From the NCBI GenBank assembly GCA_028717405.1, contig JAQUNY010000034.1, positions 1 to 12,998 of the forward strand: DNA of 12,998 nucleotides. The letters run 5' to 3'. This document shows positions 7,253-12,998 of this stretch, in pieces. The position numbers and the translations under genes are program-made. Origin of the DNA: Eubacteriales bacterium. GTDB taxonomy: Bacteria; Bacillota; Clostridia; JAQUNY01. The first letter of the stretch is position 1. Every line of letters begins with the position of its first letter. Under the pieces are notes generated by a model. It was given only the letters and a program-made list of their open reading frames with translations. It was not told the origin of the DNA and made no database searches.

Positions 7253-8908
7253 ATGAAACAAAAATCAGCAACAGGCGGTTTTGCCGTATTATCTGCAGCC
7301 GGGCTTATAGTCAAGCTGATGTCTATACTATATGTGCCTGTTATCCTTGCGATCCTCGGGGAAGAAGGAAATGGGGTTTATGCAGCTGCTTATCAGGTTT
7401 ATGTCTTCGTATATATACTGACAAATTCCGGGATACCTTCTGCAATTTCAAAGCTGGTTTCGGAGCTTACCGTATTAAAAAAGCACAGAGATGCTCTAAG
7501 AAGTTTCAGAATAGCCAGAGCTCTGCTGATAGTTGCCGGCCTGGCGGCTGCCCTGTTAATGGCGGCTGCCGCCAGGCCCCTTGCTGCCGCATTGAATTTC
7601 AATAAGGCTTATCTTGCCATCCTGACACTTTCACCGGCGATCCTTTTTACCTCAATAGCATCGTCATACAGAGGTTATTTCCAGGGACATGGCAATATGC
7701 TACCCACAGCTGTTTCGCAGGTATTGGAACAAGTAGTGCATATGACATTCACAGTCATACTGGCCGGGATATTCCTCAAATATGGACTTGAGGCAGCCTG
7801 CGCCGGAGGCGCTGCCGGTACGTCCATAGGAGCTCTGTTTTCAGTTGGTTTTCTGATTATATATTTCAAAAAAAATCCTTCTGTCAGTCTTAAAAAAGCA
7901 GATACTAAGTATGCTGCATCAGATAGCACGACACCAGACATATTAGATCTGACAGATACTGCAAAGAATAATCAGGGGTATGGCAGGTTGTTATCAAGGC
8001 TTATGAATTACGGGATACCAATTACGCTTTGCATGGGGCTGCAATATGCAGGCAATCTGGTTGATCTCTGGAATACCAAATCACGGCTGCTTGCCGCCGG
8101 ATTCGCCGAAGGACATGCTACGATGTTATACAGTTATCTGTATAAATATCAGCAGTTGATGAACGCGCCAATATCAGTTGTTTCTGCTCTGTCTGCTGTG
8201 GTACTGCCGGCTGTGGCCGCCGCAGCGGCACTGAAAAACAGGGACCTGATCGAGGAAAGGGCCAGATACGCATTCCGGCTGTGTATGATGATAGTGCTGC
8301 CATCTGCAGCCGGATTGGCTGTAATGAGCAGGCAGATATATTTATTGCTCAGATTTGGCGAAGGGCACAGGATGATGTTATACGGGGCGGCAGTTCTAGT
8401 CCTGATGTCACTTGTACAGATACAGACAGTCATACTTCAGGCTGCCGGAAAGTTATACACCGCAACATTCCATTTATTGCTGGGTATTATACTGAAAATT
8501 ACTGTTAATTATTTTCTGATATCGATCCCGGAGTTGAATATAATGGGGGCTATTATAGGAAGTCTGGCTGGGTATCTGCTCCCGATAATGCTCAACTTGT
8601 TTGTATTAAGAAATAAATTAAAAATAAGGACAGGTATTTTCGAAAATTCATATAAACCCTTTATATCATCAGTTTCAATGTCTGTAACTGTTTATCTGAC
8701 AGGTATTGTAACTGCAGCTGTTATTAATAAATTTAACGGAGGATATTTGCCTGATTCTGCTGCGACACTTGTATCAATTACCGCAGGTATGCTGTTTTAT
8801 TTATATTTGATGGCTTATATAGGCGGTATAAAAAAAGACGACCTTTCAAAAATGCCGCCCCGGATGAGGAGATTTTTGCCTGCGCATTTTAACAGGATGC
8901 TCAGGTAA
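7253..8908 (+). CDS. MurJ/SpoVB/YtgP-superfamily lipid-linked polysaccharide flippase
   Basis: Polytopic inner-membrane protein (551 residues) of the MVF/MATE-like MOP superfamily, whose members flip lipid II or other undecaprenyl-linked glycans across the membrane. The sequence is dominated by hydrophobic segments, about 14 as expected for the family, starting at residues 9-35. The family-typical block SYRGYFQGHGNMLPTAVSQVLEQ lies at 138-160, preceded by TNSGIPSAISKLVSE at 57-71. A hydrophilic loop spans about 206-245 and includes an Asp/Thr-rich stretch. A basic tail (RMRRF...RMLR) ends the protein. AAAGGG at 7242-7247 precedes the ATG by 5 bases. Both SpoVB (sporulation cortex) and YtgP/MurJ (vegetative wall) homologues fit, and I cannot assign one. 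The propeller lipoprotein gene starts 14 bases after the stop, suggesting a shared envelope role. Confidence 0.88.
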   Translation: MKQKSATGGFAVLSAAGLIVKLMSILYVPVILAILGEEGNGVYAAAYQVYVFVYILTNSGIPSAISKLVSELTVLKKHRDALRSFRIARALLIVAGLAAALLMAAAARPLAAALNFNKAYLAILTLSPAILFTSIASSYRGYFQGHGNMLPTAVSQVLEQVVHMTFTVILAGIFLKYGLEAACAGGAAGTSIGALFSVGFLIIYFKKNPSVSLKKADTKYAASDSTTPDILDLTDTAKNNQGYGRLLSRLMNYGIPITLCMGLQYAGNLVDLWNTKSRLLAAGFAEGHATMLYSYLYKYQQLMNAPISVVSALSAVVLPAVAAAAALKNRDLIEERARYAFRLCMMIVLPSAAGLAVMSRQIYLLLRFGEGHRMMLYGAAVLVLMSLVQIQTVILQAAGKLYTATFHLLLGIILKITVNYFLISIPELNIMGAIIGSLAGYLLPIMLNLFVLRNKLKIRTGIFENSYKPFISSVSMSVTVYLTGIVTAAVINKFNGGYLPDSAATLVSITAGMLFYLYLMAYIGGIKKDDLSKMPPRMRRFLPAHFNRMLR

Positions 8909-8922
8909 ACTGTAAAAATTAC

Positions 8923-9996
8923 ATGATGATGAACTGCCTTAGAAAAATGCTTATCAGGCATTGTGACTTTAATATAAAAAGACCCGGTAAATACACATTA
9001 TCTGCCATACTGGTGATTTGTCTGACGGCAGTTATATTCCTGCTGTCCGCCTGTGAGCAAAGCAGCCATATTATTGTGCCTCACGGCCTGCCTGTTTCAA
9101 ATATCATGGTGATACGCCCGCCTCATGATACAAATGCACTGGCTGAAAAAGACGGCATATTATGGGCCGGAGGCTGGGACGGTGTTTCAAGGATCGACAT
9201 GGGGAATGCGACATATCTGGGGGAATTAGATGAGGAAATCAGGCTTAGATATGTAAAATCGCTATGTGTTGATTCTAAGGGAATTTTATGGATTGCTCAT
9301 GATAAAGGCCTGGCCAGTTATGATGGCGTTGAACTTAAGAACATGACTGTCAAAGAAGGGCTCCCTGACGACAGGGTCAACTGGGTCACACAGGACAGTA
9401 AGGGAAGACTGCTTGTTGGCACATGGGGAGGAGCAGCCATAATTGACATAAACGGCAGAAGCGTCACAAACGTTATAACTTCTGCCGATGGGCTCATCAA
9501 CAATATGGTAAATAATATCCTGGAAACAACTGATGGAAGCCTGTGGTTCGGATCGTACACTATACCCTCCGGAGGCATAAGCATACTTAAGGATGGAGAG
9601 TGGTCTTACTTTAATTATGATAACGGGCTCCCGAATAATAACATTACCGCAATTAAACAGTTCGGGGATGGCAGTGTATGGGTTGCAGCAGGATTCTATA
9701 ATAAAGGAGGTGTCGCCATATTCAGGCTGACAAAAGATAAATGGGAGACAGAGGGCATTATGCTCAAGGAAGATGGCCTTGCAGGCGAGAAGGCCAGATC
9801 TCTTTTCCAGGCTGAGGACGGGTCGATATGGATAGGTTCCGAATATGATGGACTTGCAGTGAAAGATAACTCAGGTATAAGTATTATCAGAGCGAGCCAT
9901 GGGTTATCTGACAACGAAATCAAGACAATGCTTCAGGATGATAAAGGGAATATATGGATAGGTACCCGTGACGGCATCAGCAAAATAGAATTTTAA
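8923..9996 (+). CDS. lipoprotein with seven Reg_prop beta-propeller blades
   Basis: A 357-residue secreted, probably membrane-anchored protein. Residues 24-43 are a hydrophobic signal segment ending in the lipobox LSAC, which predicts lipidation at Cys44. The rest is seven propeller blades of the two-component regulator propeller (Reg_prop) type, each ending in a D-G/K-G-x-(I/L)W-(I/V)-G/A core: about 79-83, 120-125, 161-166 (degenerate, LL for LW), 205-210, 250-255, 300-305 and 342-347. Blades are linked by the usual EGLPDDRV-like turns (GL-x-x-N/D). Seven blades make a complete propeller. There is no kinase, GGDEF or DNA-binding domain, so it is a ligand- or protein-binding propeller rather than a full hybrid sensor. 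The start is uncertain: no good ribosome site precedes 8923, and Met at 8926, 8929 or 8947 would keep the signal. Translational coupling to the flippase 14 bases upstream is plausible. It is a paralogue of the gene at 10285. Confidence 0.87.
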   Translation: MMMNCLRKMLIRHCDFNIKRPGKYTLSAILVICLTAVIFLLSACEQSSHIIVPHGLPVSNIMVIRPPHDTNALAEKDGILWAGGWDGVSRIDMGNATYLGELDEEIRLRYVKSLCVDSKGILWIAHDKGLASYDGVELKNMTVKEGLPDDRVNWVTQDSKGRLLVGTWGGAAIIDINGRSVTNVITSADGLINNMVNNILETTDGSLWFGSYTIPSGGISILKDGEWSYFNYDNGLPNNNITAIKQFGDGSVWVAAGFYNKGGVAIFRLTKDKWETEGIMLKEDGLAGEKARSLFQAEDGSIWIGSEYDGLAVKDNSGISIIRASHGLSDNEIKTMLQDDKGNIWIGTRDGISKIEF

Positions 9997-10024
9997 AACA
10001 GTTGTTTCAGATCAGTCTCTTTTA

Positions 10025-10050
10025 AAATTGAAAAAATTGAAAAAATTTTC
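10025..10050 (+). repeat. short tandem 9-base A/T-rich repeat
   Basis: AAATTGAAA occurs twice head to tail (10025-10033 and 10034-10042), followed by a decayed start of a third copy. A-tracts spaced at nearly the helical period could bend the DNA. It lies shortly after the first propeller gene. No function can be assigned. Confidence 0.4.
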
Positions 10051-10087
10051 CTCAAAAATTATTGCAGGGTATTTTAATCGGAGAAAA

Positions 10088-10106
10088 ACTGATATAAAAT
10101 ATCAGT
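10088..10106. promoter_or_regulatory. perfect 8-base-arm dyad, candidate operator
   Basis: ACTGATAT-AAA-ATATCAGT is a perfect inverted repeat with a 3-base centre. It overlaps a TATAAA that could act as a -10 box, although I found no matching -35 box at normal spacing. Its size and symmetry fit a dimeric helix-turn-helix repressor site about 180 bases before the second propeller gene. No second copy was noticed in the window. Confidence 0.4.
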
Positions 10107-10284
10107 GTATGGATTTTCTTTGTACAGACATATATTTCAGGCAGCACTATGTTAGCATGATTGCGTTTATTTAACATCCATGAAGGGCACATAAACAGTT
10201 TTTACTGTAAGAACAAAGAAAGCAATACCTTATATTTCAGACATAAATTGTGCAGTGATCAATTGACCGGCAGGAGACTTTTGC

Positions 10285-11466
10285 ATGAATAAAAAACCTT
10301 CAGATGATCCGGATAGTGATTTTGCTGACACACGGGTTGTCGCTGTCAGAAAAAACAGAAGCGTCTTTGCTTTGTCGCTGGTTTTGATAACGGCAATGAT
10401 CGTTGTATTAAATTTCGTCTTTACAAAAACAACAGCGGGAGCATCAGAAGAAGGAACTGATCTTGAAACAGTCCATGGGATCGCAGTTTTTGAGCGCTCG
10501 AGAGAATTTTCCGTAATATTGCCGGCCGGCGACATAATATTTGCCGGGGGAAATGATGGACTTTTTATTATAGACAGGGTAAAAAAGGAAGTATGCGCGC
10601 ATATCGACAAAATCAGTATTAATGGCCGGGACATACCCCTTTCGATAGTCAGGGCTTTATATATGGATAGTTATGGAAGACTATGGATAGGCCATCATAA
10701 TGGGCTATCCGTTTTATTAAACGGGAATGATTTAGAAAATAAAACAGAAATAATCGACACCTATACCATAAAAGACGGCCTGCCTGACAACAGGATCATT
10801 TCTTTATCCCATGGCAGTGACGGCTCTTTGTGGGCAGGTACTTTTAAGGGTGCAGCAGTCCTGAGGAATGGTGGCTGGAGCAGTTTTACCATAAAACAGG
10901 GCCTTCTTGATAACAATGTAAACAGGATACTGCATGACAGCTGCGGATATATCTGGTTTGGTTCTTATACCGCTGTAGATGGGGGAATAACCCTGATAAA
11001 AGGTGGGGACATATTATATTTCGGAAAGAACGAAGGCCTCTGCCACAACTCTGTTACTGCCATCACTGAGACTGAAAAAGGCGTGATTTGGGCAGGGGGA
11101 GGTGTCTTTACCGAAGGAGGAGCCACAAGGTTTTTATATAATGATTCCTGTTGGGTTGTGGATATAACAATGAAAAAAGAAGACGGCTTTGCAGGCGAAA
11201 AAATAAGACACATATATGCCGACACTAAAGGAAGAATATGGTTTTGTTCAGAATATGATGGTATATCCGTATTTGCCTGTGAGGAACACAATAATATAAA
11301 GACAATGAAGAAGATAGCCTATATTGATGAGAAGGATGGTATATCAGACAATGAGATCAAGGACATGGCGGAAGACGGGGAAGGAAATTTATGGCTGGCT
11401 GCCAGAAGAGGAGTAACACTTATTATGCGCGCCAAAGCAGAGCAGCTTATAGAAGAAGGAGAGTGA
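10285..11466 (+). CDS. membrane-anchored seven-bladed Reg_prop propeller protein
   Basis: Paralogue of the lipoprotein at 8923, 393 residues. The N-terminus is hydrophilic and charged (1-26), followed by one hydrophobic helix at about 27-46 with no lipobox Cys. This predicts a type II signal anchor with the propeller outside the cell. Seven Reg_prop-type blades follow, with core positions near 84-89 (FAGG variant), 131-135, 180-185, 222-226, 267-271, 317-321 and 368-372. Blades four and five carry the same loop extensions as the paralogue (SYTAVDGGI versus SYTIPSGGI, and an EGG/KGG loop), which argues for duplication of a whole gene. No kinase or other output domain is present. AGGAG at 10272-10276, 8 bases before ATG, sets the start. 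The next gene starts 10 bases after the stop, and its ribosome site lies inside the end of this gene, indicating tight coupling to the polytopic hendecad protein. Confidence 0.87.
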   Translation: MNKKPSDDPDSDFADTRVVAVRKNRSVFALSLVLITAMIVVLNFVFTKTTAGASEEGTDLETVHGIAVFERSREFSVILPAGDIIFAGGNDGLFIIDRVKKEVCAHIDKISINGRDIPLSIVRALYMDSYGRLWIGHHNGLSVLLNGNDLENKTEIIDTYTIKDGLPDNRIISLSHGSDGSLWAGTFKGAAVLRNGGWSSFTIKQGLLDNNVNRILHDSCGYIWFGSYTAVDGGITLIKGGDILYFGKNEGLCHNSVTAITETEKGVIWAGGGVFTEGGATRFLYNDSCWVVDITMKKEDGFAGEKIRHIYADTKGRIWFCSEYDGISVFACEEHNNIKTMKKIAYIDEKDGISDNEIKDMAEDGEGNLWLAARRGVTLIMRAKAEQLIEEGE

Positions 11467-11476
11467 TCAAACAGCA

Positions 11477-12998
11477 ATGAAAAAGAATAAAGTAATTAAA
11501 GCGGGTGGCATTGCAGAAGACGAAAAAAACAAAAATATTAAACCACCTGAAACGATTTTCCAGCTTATTAAAACAATGATAGTCGGAATATTCAGGAATC
11601 TGCCCAAAATGGTAATCTGGATGTTGATCAGGGCTGCGGTCTCTTTTGCCATTGTATTGTTTATAAACGCGTATGTTATTGCATATATCAATGAGGGTAC
11701 AACAGGATCCATACCCAGGGAAAGTCCATGGTTTTATCTTCTGAATCTGGCTTCAAACAGATCATCGTTTAATATTCTCAGCTTCCTTGTGTTTTTTGTT
11801 ATTTCCTCTCTTTACACCAGAATAAGGACAAAAGGCTTAAAGACATTCTTTACAGACCTTTTCCAGACATTTGCATGGACTGTGAAAAGCCTTGACGCAG
11901 CCGGGAAAGCAGCGATCCCGATACTGCTTATATTTACAGGGATTGCTTTCTATGCCCGAATATTCACTGAGAACAGATATGTCTTTTTGACTCTTGCGGT
12001 GGGCGTTTTTCTTCTTTATACAATGCGGGACGGAAACATGACGATGATGACTCTTAAGCTGGCATGGTCTGATATGCAAAGGCTTTTTGCATCCGGTAAG
12101 CCAAAGAAACCTTTAAATGTTGGTGCGGTTGCCATTGCCATATTCGGGATTTTTACCGGGATCCTGATACTCGTTTTTATACCGTTTAATATGCAGGCTG
12201 CATTATATATTGCGGGCGGCCTTCTGATTGCTCTGGGAATACTGGTTGCTTTCAGAAAAGTGAAACCTTCTTCCGCGATGTTTATTCTGGGCACTTTTGC
12301 TTTAGGCTACACAATGTACCTGCTTAAAACTGCAGTTATTGCCGATGACGGCGGATGGCAGGAGCTGGGTGGTAATATGGACAGTTTCCTTGCAAGCGGT
12401 CAGGGAAAAGATGTAATAAGAACAGGCACAAAGCCTGGATTCTTTGCATCGGTAGGAAGCTTCCTGGGTGGGCTGCTATCTTCAGGGGCCAGCGTCGTAA
12501 CCGGAGCTTATGATTATACCGCAGAAAAAGCCGGAGAGGCATATAATGCTGCTACCAGCTATGTTTATGAGAATTACCAGGCCGCATCTGAATTTGTTCT
12601 TCAGACATATGACAAAATTGCTGACAAGGTATCCGAAGCCTATGATGATGCTTCAAAATTTGTTTCCGAGACATATGAAAAGGTATCAGAATTCGCAGCA
12701 GAGACATATGAAAAGGTATCAGAAATTGCATCAGAGACATATGAAAAAGTATCGGAATTTGCATCAGAAACATATGAAAAAGCCTCGAATTTTGCCGCTG
12801 AAACATATGAGAGCATTGTCGAAAATCTCAATTATGCCGGCACTTTTACTAAAGAATTTTTTAAAGCTGTAGGCAGTGACTTCGCAGAAGCCGGAAGAGA
12901 TATCGCTGATTTTGCCACTAAAGCGTATAATACGGCAAGTGACGTGTTAGGCGGAATAGCTGATTTTGCCAGTGATGCCTGGAATGATCCGTCAATTT
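11477..12998 (+). CDS. polytopic membrane protein with C-terminal hendecad repeats (3' end outside window)
   Basis: The frame is open from ATG 11477 to the window edge (507 complete codons, no stop), so the protein continues further. I do not recognise the family. The N-terminus (1-45) is basic, followed by about seven hydrophobic segments near 48-70, 98-113, 145-160, 167-182, 214-235, 241-259 and 267-284. A glycine-rich stretch at 316-343 leads into ten consecutive 11-residue repeats (343-452) with consensus ETYEKVSEFAS. These predict a long, charged, right-handed coiled-coil-like or amphipathic surface helix, as in LEA or apolipoprotein-type 11-mers. Further Ala/Asp-rich helical sequence (460-505) follows with related AYNTASDV and ADFASDAW pieces. 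AAGGAG at 11457-11462 is 14 bases from the ATG, longer than ideal; no other in-frame start lies closer to it. It sits 10 bases after the second propeller gene and is probably its functional partner. Confidence 0.8.
   Translation, partial: MKKNKVIKAGGIAEDEKNKNIKPPETIFQLIKTMIVGIFRNLPKMVIWMLIRAAVSFAIVLFINAYVIAYINEGTTGSIPRESPWFYLLNLASNRSSFNILSFLVFFVISSLYTRIRTKGLKTFFTDLFQTFAWTVKSLDAAGKAAIPILLIFTGIAFYARIFTENRYVFLTLAVGVFLLYTMRDGNMTMMTLKLAWSDMQRLFASGKPKKPLNVGAVAIAIFGIFTGILILVFIPFNMQAALYIAGGLLIALGILVAFRKVKPSSAMFILGTFALGYTMYLLKTAVIADDGGWQELGGNMDSFLASGQGKDVIRTGTKPGFFASVGSFLGGLLSSGASVVTGAYDYTAEKAGEAYNAATSYVYENYQAASEFVLQTYDKIADKVSEAYDDASKFVSETYEKVSEFAAETYEKVSEIASETYEKVSEFASETYEKASNFAAETYESIVENLNYAGTFTKEFFKAVGSDFAEAGRDIADFATKAYNTASDVLGGIADFASDAWNDPSI
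12503..12832 (+). repeat. 33-base tandem repeats encoding ten 11-residue units
   Basis: Ten in-frame units of 33 bases lie head to tail, each with a Tyr at unit position 3. The first three are diverged. Units at 12668-12700, 12701-12733, 12734-12766 and 12767-12799 are close to identical at the DNA level, each starting GA(G/A)ACATATGAAAA. The centre-high similarity with diverged edges is typical of growth by slippage or unequal exchange. The repeat is coding, not CRISPR: there are no spacers and the reading frame is kept throughout. Confidence 0.9.

Larger units (their letters stand above)
9997..10284. other. intergenic region between the two propeller genes
   Basis: These 288 bases are AT-rich and contain no credible gene. 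They hold a 9-base A/T repeat (10025-10050), a perfect dyad (10088-10106), and a smaller inverted repeat ACAGT-TTTT-ACTGT (10195-10208). The 10-mer TATATTTCAG appears at both 10131-10140 and 10231-10240. No clear terminator and no well-spaced -35/-10 pair was found, so it is unclear whether the downstream propeller gene has its own promoter. Confidence 0.5.

Noticed and set aside
9991..10050. Terminator after the first propeller gene
   Set aside because: Only a weak AAACA/TGTTT pairing and A/T runs are present; there is no GC-bearing stem followed by a T-run.
12552..12831. Two minus-strand frames with SYVSDANSDTF-like and MFLMQ-like repeats
   Set aside because: Antisense readings of the same 33-base coding repeats, without independent ribosome sites.
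12503..12832. CRISPR-like array
   Set aside because: The 33-base units abut without spacers and encode a continuous protein frame.
12510..12872. 120-codon plus-strand frame rich in RHMKRYQ-like repeats
   Set aside because: It is an alternative frame of the 33-base repeats; the periodicity comes from the real gene starting at 11477, whose frame has membrane helices and is open throughout.

Overview
The window looks like chromosomal DNA of an anaerobic, low-to-moderate GC Firmicute, most likely a member of the Clostridia. The signs are AGGAG-type ribosome binding sites, frequent AGG/AGA and ATA codons, a YdbC-type PC4 protein, a SpoVB/YtgP-type flippase, and an E1 dehydrogenase with alpha and beta fused. 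This placement is inference from family content; no rRNA or other taxonomic marker is present.

Region 1 (1-4621, plus strand) is a 2-oxoacid dehydrogenase complex operon in the order E2-E3-E1: the C-terminal catalytic part of the lipoyl acyltransferase (cut by the window edge), dihydrolipoyl dehydrogenase, and an 822-residue E1 carrying the alpha (TPP-binding) and beta (transketolase-like) halves in one chain. Together they would oxidatively decarboxylate a 2-oxoacid (pyruvate, acetoin-type or branched-chain; the substrate cannot be read from sequence) to an acyl-CoA and NADH. A hairpin at 4685-4721 ends the operon and also serves the convergent gene.

Region 2 (4702-6441, minus strand) is a single AMP-forming acyl-CoA synthetase gene of the long-chain FadD/FAA class, with a strikingly degenerate P-loop. 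Its stop codon lies in the loop of the shared terminator.

Region 3 (6442-6983) is an AT-rich divergent intergenic region of about 540 bases. It holds a probable minus-strand promoter for the synthetase and a good plus-strand sigma-70 type promoter (TTGACA, 17-base spacer, TAATAT). The plus promoter is followed by a GC-richer leader of about 137 bases that can form several competing hairpins.

Region 4 (6984-12998, plus strand) starts with a small YdbC/PC4 single-stranded nucleic-acid binding protein, followed closely by a MurJ/SpoVB-superfamily flippase and a lipoprotein made of seven Reg_prop propeller blades. After a 288-base gap with a perfect 8-base-arm dyad come a paralogous seven-bladed propeller protein anchored by one N-terminal membrane helix, and a large polytopic membrane protein that runs off the window. 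The last protein carries at least ten consecutive 11-residue (hendecad) repeats predicted to form a long amphipathic helix or coiled coil. Its reading frame is open to the window edge. The two propellers lack any kinase or output domain, and their pairing with a flippase and a hendecad membrane protein suggests an uncharacterised cell-envelope module; this is the most novel part of the window.
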